Shown here piece by piece: positions 1 to 10,674 of a DNA stretch of 64,000 nt. Positions within the stretch are counted from its first letter, which is position 1; each line of letters opens with the position of its first letter. A program made the translations under genes and the position numbers. The notes beneath the pieces are model-generated. The model was not told where the DNA came from. It saw only the letters and a list, made by a program, of their open reading frames with translations, and ran no database searches. This stretch comes from Ziziphus jujuba (Eukaryota > Streptophyta > Magnoliopsida > Rosales > Rhamnaceae): the NCBI RefSeq assembly GCF_031755915.1, contig NC_083388.1:9299001-9363000 (forward strand). The letters run 5' to 3'.

Positions 1-2168
1 CGACAAGCAACATGGGACTGCCCGAGATAAAGAAACATTATTACTCTTGTTGTTCTACGCAATATGCAAGTATAGTTTTCACAGTATTTTACCCAAAAAA
101 AAAAAAACAACAACAACAACAAAAAAAAAAAAAAAAAAAAAAAAGAAGTATTGTTTTCATGGCAAACAACTTTCTTTTTACAACAATCACAGCCAATTTT
201 TTTTTTTTTTTCCAAAAAGGACCGAGCAATGCAAATTAAAGACAAGTTTATATTGGATCAAAGTATTAAACTTCTAAATATATCAATTATATTTTCTAAT
301 GCTAAAATAAATGGTGACACTAGAAGCCTCTTTTTCCCTCTATATTTTTTGGTTCAATAACAATAATTTTTAGGATACTAGAATCACTATTTTAGTCAGT
401 CCTTTTGGGACCATATGGGTCCTCTTCAATGATTCTAAATCTTTGTTTCTCCACTATAACTAAACCTCCTCTCAGGTCACATCAGAAACCAACCAGAATT
501 CACAAAAGCAGATTACCCCCCTTGGCGGTTTAAGTGGAGCTATAATCATGATTCACCAGTTACCGAGCCACAAAAAACAAAAATCCAAGAAAAGATAAAA
601 GAGTTTCAGCCAAAAAATGACAATTCACATTTGACCCAAGTCATCATTTATAATACACACAACAAATTGCGGGAAAACTGCACCACAACACTTGTACAAA
701 TGATTGAATAGTAATTAATTTTTCTGCAATAAGCATAACAGAACTAATCTTAGAAGTTAATGTCGATATTGTTCTTGAACCAAGACTCTCAAGATTGAAT
801 AGTGCCTGGTAAGATGTTTGCATTCTACCAATATAACGATAAAAGAAATGTCCTGGATATTGACGAAAATAAAACTAATGCGAAATAACTACAACAAACA
901 TCATAATTTCTTAAATACTGTCTGCTGACCTTATTCATATCAGAATTGATGAGAGTTTGGGGTTGATTTGCTTTTTCAATCGTTTAATGTAACAACAAAT
1001 TTATAGTGAATAAGCAACTTATATTATTTACCCAAAAAGGCAACCAGTCTTCAAAAGTTAGATTAAGAGACATTCCTAGATATGCAATTTGAGTTAAGAA
1101 ATCTACAGTCAAGAACGTTTGAAAATGATAAATTTAAATACTGGTTAAAAGCAACAAAACACTAGAAGACATGCATCATAAGAAGAAGAGAAATACAACA
1201 TAAGAAGAAGAGGTATTTCAGGCCTGAGTTCCACCAGATAAACCAAAAATAAAAAATAAAAAAATAAAAAATAAAAAGAAAAGAAAAGAAAAGCAGAAAC
1301 CAAAACAAACTAATATCTATCAATTAGTTACTAAAGAGTTGGAGAAAGTACCTTGTGCCATCTTGACTTATTTTCTAACAACTATAATGAGTTTCAGCTC
1401 CAACGCGATGGCAGGTGCAGTAAATTACTATTGCAGCCTTCAAGTATAATTATGCTACTTCAAAAGGCAATGATTGGAACTTCTTCCTATAATCCTGGAT
1501 CTAAATTTTTAAGATTATGATATGTGAGCAAGCATCGGCCACATTATGGAAAAGATATAACAAACAAATGGTAGATGTAACATTTTCTGCTTAAACAAGA
1601 AAACCAATTATTTGGAAGGAAATTGAGAATACTTATGCCCACTTCTTTTACTGAAATGCATGTTTCCATCTTCTCGTGTTCTTGATCAACTATGTTGGGG
1701 TGTTTTGAGGAAACGAAGAAAGGGCACATGCTATGTATTAGATAACTAAGATTCATGTAAGACACATATTGGCGCAATTAAATACTCCTAAGATATATAA
1801 ATCATCTGTAATACACATAAGAATCTGAATTAAGATTTTTATGCACATTTATATATGCTGAAAACAACCGTAGACATCATTTTATCTCTAAATCCTAGCA
1901 CTGAAACACTTCAATCCATTAGCTAAAGATTCAAAAAAAATAAATAAATAAAATACAAATCAATGATGAAGTAAATAATTGAGAGAGGATGAATGAATTA
2001 AGGCTTACTAGGAATTACAGCAATATTGACCTTGAGATAGCTTTATGCCGAATTTAAAATGGCAACTTTAGTTACCAATTTAAGCCACAAATTGGTTTCT
2101 TCTTGTCATTGTTGTATGCTCGACGTTCTTTTCAATATCCTGTAAGTATACTAGAGTGCTTTGGAGCT
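1..2168. other. Intergenic, no gene recognised
   Basis: AT-rich sequence downstream of the PPR gene on the minus strand. It holds a poly-A/CAA low-complexity patch near 92-145, a short T run near 197-212 and AAAAT-type repeats near 1245-1295. Short open frames are present but have no recognisable family signature. The part next to 2168 could be 3' UTR of the PPR gene; I see no clear polyadenylation landmark. Confidence 0.5.
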
Positions 2169-3860
2169 TCATTGATGACTAATCTTGGCTTTAAATATCA
2201 GATTGTAGATGGAAACGGGTGGTCTTAAACCTGACCCTGTCATCTCTTTCAGTAGACCTTCAGCCTCATTCCATTTCCCATCCTTGCAGAGAACTCCAAT
2301 AGTTGAGCAGAAGCTTGCCATGTTCGGGATCATTCCATTCTCACTCATTTCTTTGATCAATCTCAGGGCTCTGTAAGAGCTACCCTCCTTACAGTAACCA
2401 TAAATCATCATGTTATATGTAACATCAGATGGCTTCAAATGTTTCTCACTCATCAATGTAAAATACTTTGAGGCTTCCTTCATATTACCTTTACTGCATA
2501 ACCCATGTATCAAGACACCATAAGTGTAAACATCAGGAACCAAACCAGCCTTCTCCATGGATGAGTATAACTGAGACGCTCTGTCCATATCATCTGACTG
2601 AATAAAGGCACTAATTAAAATTGTATATGTCACTTTAGAAGGAGTAATGCCTCTTTCTTCCATCTCTCTCACTACGTCAGCAACTCCAGCTAAATCTTGA
2701 GCTCTAGAAAAGCCTGTGATTAGAATATTATAAGTCACTAAAGATGGAGATTGGCCACTTGACTTCAATTGATCAAATAAGCTCAAAGCCTTGTCCAAGT
2801 TCCCAGCATTACAAAACCCATCAATTAACATGTTATATGTAACTAAATTTGGGCTGATACCAGTCTTGTACAGTTGATCCATCAACTTCTCAGCTTCCCC
2901 AATCCTCATTTCCTTGCATAATCCACCAACTAAAATATTGTATGTTACAACATTACATGCCACACCTTGTTCTCTCATTTCATCAAATACATCAAAAGCT
3001 CTACTAATTTTTCCATCAGTGCAATATCCATTAATTAGACAATTATAAGTGTATATGTTAGGAGAAACCCCCCTAAGCTTCATCTTCTCATAGAGCTCAA
3101 ACCCATCTTTCTTAAGGCCTTTCTTGAAAAATCCATTGATCAACACAGTATAACTATACTGATTAGCAACCAAACCAAGGCTCTCCATTTTACAAAACAA
3201 CTTCTTTGCCCCCTCGATATTGCCATTCTTACAACACCCATCAATCAAAGTAGTGTGTATCACAATGTTTGGAGGCCAACCCATTTTCTCATATTCAACC
3301 AAAACCTGGAAACCTTTATTCAAATCGCTAGCTTCACAACAACCTTTGATCATTATCCCAAAACTATATGCATCTAATTCAGTTGTATCCTTAAATTCAT
3401 TAAAAACACACCAAGCCTTTTCAAAACTATTAGACTTAACAAGAGAACCCAATAGATTGTTAAAAGTGTTTGATCCAGGCATGAGGCCTTGATCCATCAT
3501 CTGTTTGAAGTAGAAAATGGCTTTTTCAAGCAATTGACATTGAAGATGGGCACTGACAATTGTTTCATGGATATAAACACGGATATCATTTGAACAAGGA
3601 CGGGGTTGAATTAATTGGTGGATAAGAGATGAGGGAGTGAAGAATGAGGAGGAGATTCGACCAGATAGTATTTTTACAATGAGAACCTGGGCATGCGAGA
3701 ACATATTTGAGGAAAGAAGGTGGTATAAAATAAAGCATATGGATTGACTTGTGTGTTGAAAGCCTTCAAGTGTAGTATAGTTGAAGAGTGAAAGAGCTTT
3801 CGATGGTGGGCTCTTCACCATCTTTTGCATAAGAAGAAGAGCCTGATGATTTTGTGACAT
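2169..3860 (-). CDS. P-class pentatricopeptide repeat protein, At4g11690 (ABO8)-like
   Basis: Intronless gene for a 563-residue protein, starting at the ATG at 3860-3858 and ending with TGA at 2171-2169. From about residue 130 to the C-terminus it consists of roughly 12-13 tandem 35-residue PPR units; typical unit starts are VTYNMLIDGFC and YTYGVLIHGLC, and units end in xGxxPN-type turns. There is no E, E+ or DYW extension, so it is P class. PPR proteins bind organellar RNA. Overall sequence and length resemble Arabidopsis At4g11690 (ABO8), known for splicing a mitochondrial nad4 intron; that link is recognition, not a search. The N-terminal 100 residues are less repetitive and could include an organelle targeting region. 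No frameshift or stop is seen, so it looks functional. Confidence 0.9.
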   Translation of the reverse strand: MSQNHQALLLMQKMVKSPPSKALSLFNYTTLEGFQHTSQSICFILYHLLSSNMFSHAQVLIVKILSGRISSSFFTPSSLIHQLIQPRPCSNDIRVYIHETIVSAHLQCQLLEKAIFYFKQMMDQGLMPGSNTFNNLLGSLVKSNSFEKAWCVFNEFKDTTELDAYSFGIMIKGCCEASDLNKGFQVLVEYEKMGWPPNIVIHTTLIDGCCKNGNIEGAKKLFCKMESLGLVANQYSYTVLINGFFKKGLKKDGFELYEKMKLRGVSPNIYTYNCLINGYCTDGKISRAFDVFDEMREQGVACNVVTYNILVGGLCKEMRIGEAEKLMDQLYKTGISPNLVTYNMLIDGFCNAGNLDKALSLFDQLKSSGQSPSLVTYNILITGFSRAQDLAGVADVVREMEERGITPSKVTYTILISAFIQSDDMDRASQLYSSMEKAGLVPDVYTYGVLIHGLCSKGNMKEASKYFTLMSEKHLKPSDVTYNMMIYGYCKEGSSYRALRLIKEMSENGMIPNMASFCSTIGVLCKDGKWNEAEGLLKEMTGSGLRPPVSIYNLIFKAKISHQ

Positions 3861-4559
3861 TCTTTAGTTTCTTGGTTCCTTACTCCACTCCCAAGCAGCT
3901 TACAACCTTTGTTGCCACAATACCAAACCAAGTTTTCAAATTACAGAGGTTAAGGTATAAGGTCTTATAAAAAACTCAAAAGAAAAGAAGCAAGTGTTTT
4001 AGTATTTGTCTAGGAATGTCCAAAAAAAAAAAAAAAGGTAATACAGAACTATTAGGTTCAACACATTCTTTTTAAAAATTTATATAAATGTATTCCCTTC
4101 CATAATACTACTAACAAACTGATTAATATCTTTAAGAATTTAAAAGTAATTATTATATTTATAAACAACAAATAAAATAAAATGTAAATATAACTAATAA
4201 AAATAACTCTTTTAATTAAAGCATGAAATGTAATATAATGTTGCAAACAGATATAAAATACTAAAATCTTATTAATATATAAAAAAGGAACCAAAAAAAT
4301 TTAAATGTAGGAAATTTTATGGTATAATAGTACACCATTCAAAAGATTAACGCGGTTCATGCATACACTTTGTAGTTTCAAAAAGTATTTGATGTAATAT
4401 CAATGTTTATGCATTAAAATTACTTTTTAAATTAGCAAACGTGTTAGTTGTATATAATTTTGTTATTGTAAATCATCATGAATGAAGATACTAATGATTT
4501 AAAATTTTATATAATTTTAATGGTTTCCATGCATTACTAGTTATAGGCAAAACAAATTA
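3861..4559. other. Intergenic, upstream of the PPR gene
   Basis: AT-rich sequence with an A14 run near 4022. It should include the promoter and 5' UTR of the minus-strand PPR gene, but I see no clear TATA element. No gene recognised. Confidence 0.5.
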
Positions 4560-5270
4560 TGGGATGCTAATACAAAATTCAATTGGTCACTAAACATCTT
4601 ATGCACACATTTATGCAATCGGAACTAGTAATTTACAGAACAATAAAACTACTCGATTTTAGCGCTCTCAACGTAATGTACTTTTGGAAGTAGACAACAT
4701 TACACAGTTAATTTCATAAGAAAATTCATACTCACACAAGATAAACCAAGAAACCCATATTCCAGTCTACCCGTTAATTATCCAGTTAAACACAATACAC
4801 GGCTTTTACACAACAGAGAGAGAGAGAGTTACCTCATATTGAGCTTCCCTGAAAGTGTTAATGGCGTGAAAAATGCCAACTCTATGAATGGGAAAGCCAT
4901 CCCCACTCCAGCTCTGAAAAGCAGACTAAACTTCATCATATTTAGCAGTTTCTCAATCCTATAAAACAAGCAAGAAAGGGGTTCTGGTTGTTTTGATAGT
5001 AAGAATTTTCTGGGTAATATTAGTAGGCGTCTGTGGGCAGAGAGAGACGATGAGGGTGGGCGGTGAGTGTGAGGCAAATATGGTATAGAAAGTGTTCGAC
5101 GTATTGCCTGAATGAAGCCAGGCGGGATGGTTTGAGGATCGAATTTGGGGGACCTGCAGGCTGCACTTTTTAGGTATTGATTGTTAATCAAACACCCAAA
5201 ACTTTGAAGTACTACGGTCTCACTTGGAAGCCCAAATTTCTTGAGGCCCATACAATCTGAAACCAAAGGG
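4560..5270 (-). pseudogene. Duplicated first exon and flanks of the At1g07590-like PPR gene
   Basis: Reading the minus strand, 4840-5117 encodes a degraded version of exon 1 of the intact PPR gene at 42487-42819. Shared peptide stretches are FIQAIRRT-S-PYL-HTHRP, CL-YRIEKL and FPFIE. Homology continues on both sides: the following intron (near 4560-4830 versus 42210-42480, with blocks such as ctctcaac and cccattaatta/cccgttaatta) and the 5' flank (tcttgaggccca near 5239). The start-codon region has been lost, the frame is altered and no second exon follows, so this cannot make the PPR protein. It is probably the product of a segmental duplication. A third copy lies at 58870-59235. Confidence 0.8.
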
Positions 5271-5435
5271 TCGTTCCTTTTACAATTCTCAAACTTCTAC
5301 TTTCGCAACATTTTACATAAAATCACCAAAAAAAAAAAAACTTTTATTTTGTTTATTTATTAATTTATTTTTTGGCCTTTTCAAATCTTTAACAAATTTT
5401 ATTTTCTCTTCAGTGTTTCGTGTAGCGTGCACCGA

Positions 5436-5690
5436 TCAAACCAGCTTATTGCACTGTTTCTTCGACTGGGTCAGCTTCGAAGATTGAATCTTGTTTTCCT
5501 TCTTCAGCTTCTCGTTCTCGTCCAATAAACCATCATAGCCGTCTCCACTGACCCGAGATCTTTGCTGGAGTTCAACATTTGATATTATATTTAAACAACC
5601 TCTCAATCCAGCAAAATTCACCAAACAAAAAAACAAATAATACAATACAAAAATTTCAGCAGAGAACCTAAATATAGACCCCAATCTCAC
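5436..5690 (-). pseudogene. Coding-like fragment: hydrophobic segment plus coiled coil
   Basis: An open frame of 84 codons without a usable ATG at its upstream edge. It translates into an aromatic/hydrophobic stretch (about residues 8-30) followed by a charged, heptad-like segment containing LLDENEKLKKENKIQSSKL and ending CNKLV-stop. The amino-acid quality is much better than in neighbouring random frames, so it may be the last exon or a captured fragment of an endomembrane coiled-coil protein. The YDxLLDEN pattern reminds me of plant BAP31-like proteins, but this is weak. It sits inside the segment shared with the 42-43.5 kb region, where the equivalent position lacks it. Confidence 0.35.
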
Positions 5691-8470
5691 TCCAAGGAAA
5701 GAATATTTTGAAATTTTTTAATTATTTTTTTGCTTCAAATGTCAGTGTTTATAAAAATTAAAAATAGGATTTTCTATTGGTTCTTTTATTTTTTATTTTT
5801 TATTTTTTTTACTTGTGTATTCTTCACTTTCAATTCAAATGTTCAATTGTTGTTGATCGAACAGAGTAATATCAAAATAATTATTAACACAAATTTTAAA
5901 AAGCAAGAATAATTTAACCACTCAGCCGAAAGAAAAAATAATAATAATAATTTAACCAATTAAAGCAGCTCCATATCATACAAAGTGAAACTTCAAATAA
6001 TTGACATCAATGACATGATACGTTCTCAATTTCCATTTTTTTAAAGTTGTTCTGATTCCACTACTCCTTAACTATAATATTAAACAGTTAACAGTTATAT
6101 TTTACCAGGAACAAGGATTTTATATTAAAAAAAAAAAAAGGATTTTATAATAATATACATATTCTTGCAAAGTATGTATATATATATATATATATTATTG
6201 TTTGATAGAACAAACCCTTAAAATTATTCTTTTCTTTTTCTTTTTTTTTTTGGGGTAAATTACACAAACTCCCTCTTTAAATTTAGTTTTTTTTTTTAAT
6301 ATATACCCTTTATTTTTTAACAATTGCACATATTCCCCTTGTAAATTCTATTTTATTTTCTTTCACATAGACCCCTTTCCTTAATCAAAATTTGAAATGT
6401 GGTATAAATAAGGTAAAAAACAATTATTCCATCTTTTTTGAAAACTATTTTATAAATAATTAAAAAAAATAAACTATAAAATGCCACTTTTTGATTAAAA
6501 ATAATATTTAAATTTGTTAATTTTTAAGGCAAAATTATACAAAATTCCCTCGCATTTTTTTTTTTTTTAACTTTGATATTTAACATTGAAAGTATTGTGT
6601 CATTATAAAAAACCCTTCTTGACCATTAAATATCAAAGTTTAACCAAATGAAGGGTTGAATGTGAAAAAAAATAAAAATCTAAAACTATAAGAGGAGTAT
6701 ATGTAATTTTTAAGAACTAGAAGGTGTATTTATAAGTTTGTACCACTTGGTAACACTGTTGGTTTTAGTTTTAGATATTTATTTTTATTTTTACCTAAAT
6801 TAGATGTGTGTTATTTGTTACCATAAGTTAATTTGTAACCATTAAAGTTTGTTAGGTATTTAAATCAATAATAAAGTTAAGGGGAAAAAAATACTAAATT
6901 AAATACAAATTTAAACTACATTGGTTTTTGTTTTCGTTTTTTTTTTTATTTCTTTCAAATTTATAATTATTTAAAATGTCTAACAAACTATAAATATCAC
7001 TAACTAACATTTGAGTAAATAAATTAAATGCAATCAGGAAGAAAAATAAAAAAATAAAAAATAAAACTAATTAAAACTAAGATTCAAAAAATTGATACTA
7101 ACGAAAATATTAAAGAGTCAACATATGAAGACTTTCATGAAAATATAAAAAATTATCAAAATCAATAAAAATTTGTTAAAAAATAATAAAAATTAATGGA
7201 AATTTTTTTAAAAAAATATTTTTTTATTGAAATTTTAAAATTAGTTTATTTAATTAATTAATTATTAAATCAATTATGAAAATTACAAAAATATTAAATA
7301 GATTTTATATTCTTTTAGTTAATCAATATATAATAAATGTTAATAGTTATAAATATATTGTTATCAATAAAAAAAAATAAAGAAATACACATTTGATACA
7401 AATATTTATTAATTAACATATATAAATTAATTATCACAATTATATTATATTTAATAAAATATTATTTTAATACCACATAAAATTTTGGATAGTTGAAAAT
7501 TAGTAATCTCTTTCTCAACTTCATTTGAGTTGTAAAATATAAAAAATAATTATTAAAAATTGTATTTCCTTGATAATCATTATATGATATTAGTTGACTA
7601 TAAATAAAATCATTATTCCCTAACGATTAAGTTTGAATTGATATTCAAGAGTTACTTCTTAACATCATTCCATCAATTCATTTAGCCACATTTGTAGAGG
7701 ATATATTCCATGTACATGTTCATAATATTTATCTATTTTATAATATTTAATATCTATAATTTATTTTACATGTTTATTTGTATTTTTGATTATATTATAA
7801 TTTATATCTACTTTATAATATTTATAGAAATATTAAATTTATTATGATAAGAAAATAATGGGTAGGTAGACAATTATACATCAATAATATTTAATAATTT
7901 TTTGATAAAAATTAAATTTGGCAGAAATTTCCACATAAATTTTAAAAATTTTATGAAAATTTTAAAAAGTTTTTTTGAAAATTATGGATTTTTTGACAAA
8001 ATTATGAATGAATTGATGTAAATATTTGATGGAAATTTAAATGAAAATTTTGTAAAAATCTCTTAAATTGTAAATTTTTAAAATTTTATTTATTTCTATT
8101 TGGAATCAAAATCTATATCTAACTTTCAAAAATATAAAAATTTCTGCAAAATTTTACCCTATTTTGATTTTTAATCCATAAATAAAACTACCACACGGTA
8201 CTATTTTTTTTGAAAAGTGATTCTTATGCATCCAATTCAATTTAATAATTTACATTATATATATATATATATATATAATATATATAACAATAGGTTTTTT
8301 TGGGTAATATTAAACAGTATTTCTTTACCGTTTTGGTATTTATAGAAAATATGTCCCGAATAAGGCATGAATTTAAATGCATTTTAAATAAAAATCCAGA
8401 ATCTCGCTAGCTGTTATGACATTGAAGTGCAAAAGTAAAACCGAAAATGTAAAAGGCTTTCAACGTATAT

Positions 8471-8510
8471 AACAAAAGAATCTAACATCGTTGCTCATTG
8501 TCTGGCTTGA
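8471..8510 (+). pseudogene. Possible C-terminal scrap of a plant RNase H-like (LINE) domain
   Basis: The plus strand reads SNIVAHCLA just before a stop. Plant non-LTR retrotransposon RNase H (RVT_3) domains usually end with a motif of the form xNxVAHxLA, so this may be the last trace of such an element. Only about ten residues match and no upstream catalytic part is visible. Confidence 0.3.
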
Positions 8511-8532
8511 AGTGGGGCCGATCATAGGCGCT

Positions 8533-8551
8533 GGGGAGGGGAGGGCAGGGG
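8533..8551 (+). other. Potential G-quadruplex motif
   Basis: Four G runs of 4, 4, 3 and 4 bases are separated by loops of 1, 1 and 2 bases (ggggaggggagggcagggg), which satisfies the usual G3+N1-7 rule. It is an isolated GC island in an AT-rich desert with no gene beside it. Confidence 0.5.
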
Positions 8552-9880
8552 TGATTTATAGACCATTCGTTTTTATATGATTTTTTCATAAACTTTTACC
8601 ATCTGGTAAAAATGAATTCGTATTATTATAAAATAATCAATATTATTTAATATTTTAAATTTTTTATTAATATTTTTACTACATATTAAAATGTTGGTGG
8701 AAAGATCATAAAAAATAGATGATTTAGAATCCATTTAATTTTATTCTGGATGTACTTTCTTTTGAATGTATTTTTTTATTTATAAAAATACATACATATT
8801 AAAGTATTTTTTGAAAATTATTTTTTTTTCTTATGAGCTACTTTCGATGGGAAATAAATGAAAACTCATCTTAAAATTTTTCTTATAAAAAAAAAAAAAA
8901 ACCTACTATCTATTAATTCAATTAGCTAATTTTTTTTCTTTTTCCATTTAACTTTTCCTTGAAATTAAAGGTTTTTATATGTGGAAAGAAAAAAAGTTCA
9001 TAACTCCAAATTATCACAAATAAATCATAATTTAAAATTTAAAATTTATTTAGATGAAAATTTTTCTTCCATAATAATTAAGCTAATGCAACAATTTACA
9101 GCACCATTGCTTTAAAAAATATCTTTCATCATATAACGGTGCCCCTTAACTAAATTAATGAATTCACCATTAGGCTTGATTGGCTTACAACTGTTCTTCA
9201 AGCTGACTTGTGTAACTCTGTTTTGTAATCTACGGCAAGTTATGGTTTTACTAAAATATATATATATATATATATATATTGTTTATATATATATATATAT
9301 AAAATTAGGATATAATCTAAATAAATTAGAATAAAATATATAAATAACTATTCTATCCCAACTGATTTGAATTATATTGGAACTTTATAAAATTATCATA
9401 TGTTGATATAATAATAATTATATATATAACAATAATATTAAATTTATTTATTAATATAGCAATATTTAATTTTTTAATTTATTTTTCAATTTAAATATTT
9501 ATTTTTTATATTTATATTATATAAATATATCAAACATTAATATTTTAATATATATTATTTAATAAATAAATTTGATGCAGTACCAATAACATGACTGTAT
9601 ATACAATGTACAAGAAAAAGAGAGTTGCTATTCACACAACTCAAATATCTATCTATTCCCAATTCATTTTAATGTAAATTACCAAAAACAGCTTTAAATT
9701 AAACTTTTGTTTGTTTTTTTCTGGGAAATTTTTAACCAATTTTATTTTTCATTTCTCTAGGTTTTATTTCTCATCTAGCAGCGTGGCATTAAAAAAGTAT
9801 TTTGCAGAAATGCAACCGCCTATGGCGGTGATTTCAATAGTTGATTACTAAAATTTTATGCCTTCATTCATTAGTAATTT

Positions 9881-10674
9881 GCTAAAAATTTTCTGACTTG
9901 CTTTTTTTAAATGGATCTGGTCTTTTCCCTTCAGTAACCTGATATTTACAACTAGTGGTGGGTCCTACTTCCCCCGAAACAAAGAAAGTTATGAAAAGTG
10001 AGAAAGATTCCCAAGGGACCAATTTTGTATAATATTCAATTTTCGCATCAAGTTTGTAAGGACAGAGATAGTCCACTGGCCGCTGGTCATCCCCTTTCAC
10101 CGGCGGTATTCCGCCGTGAGGATTGTCGGAGACCGATGCATCTTAGGAGAGTTTGCTACATGAGGTACGGATCAAACCCGTTAGAAAAAATAAAATATAA
10201 TAAAATTTTAAAATAATAAAAATAAAAGGCTTTTAGTAATTGACTAATTTCACATAAAAAAAGAAAAATGAAGTGGGAAAAGAAATTTGAGCAGTGTAAA
10301 TAGCAGCACTCATCTCATCCCGAGAGAGAAATCTTTGATATCCACAAAATGGACAAGCCACTGTCCACTACCCCACGTTTCACAGTTGGTCACTCTTTCC
10401 CCATCAATCACCACCACTGATCAAGCGCGTTTCAACCACGACCCCATTAAACAATAACCATCAACGCATATTGAGTGGCCCCCACACAACCCCAACCTTC
10501 TTCTCCCTCCCTCACAAAACAAACACGACACAAAACTAGTTGCCACTCAAATATACCAAAATTGCCAGCAAATCTCCGACCTTTACAAATCCCAATCCCT
10601 TCCACACAATCCCACTTACTTTACTCATCACACTTCTCTACTCTTCTCTTCAATCTAATCGCTTATTCTCAACA
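9881..10674. promoter_or_regulatory. Upstream region and 5' leader of the glucanase gene
   Basis: Base composition changes here from AT-rich desert to more balanced sequence. The last 300 bases before the glucanase ATG are rich in C and T (ccctccctc, cttctctactcttctctt), as is common in plant 5' leaders. A TATA-like tgtaaatag lies near 10297. A CGGCGG/CCGCCG hairpin sits at 10101-10116. These assignments are inferred from position. Confidence 0.4.

Larger units (their letters stand above)
5700..9880. repeat. AT-rich transposon remains, no intact gene
   Basis: About 4 kb of very AT-rich DNA with T/A homopolymers, (TA)n tracts near 6174-6195, 8255-8285 and 9258-9300, and repeated motifs of the type tacacaaactccctc (near 6257, a degenerate form near 6538) that recall decayed non-autonomous DNA elements. 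The segment 6050-6170 matches 43465-43545 and belongs to the PPR-associated duplication. Two small islands stand out: an RNase H-like peptide remnant near 8471-8510 and a G-rich tract near 8533-8551. Confidence 0.5.

Noticed and set aside
3220..3492. Open frame antisense to the first PPR gene
   Set aside because: Shadow of the PPR repeats on the opposite strand.
10540..10674. Upstream in-frame extension of the glucanase
   Set aside because: It has no ATG at its start and would place 45 residues before a proper signal peptide; the ATG at 10675 fits the family.
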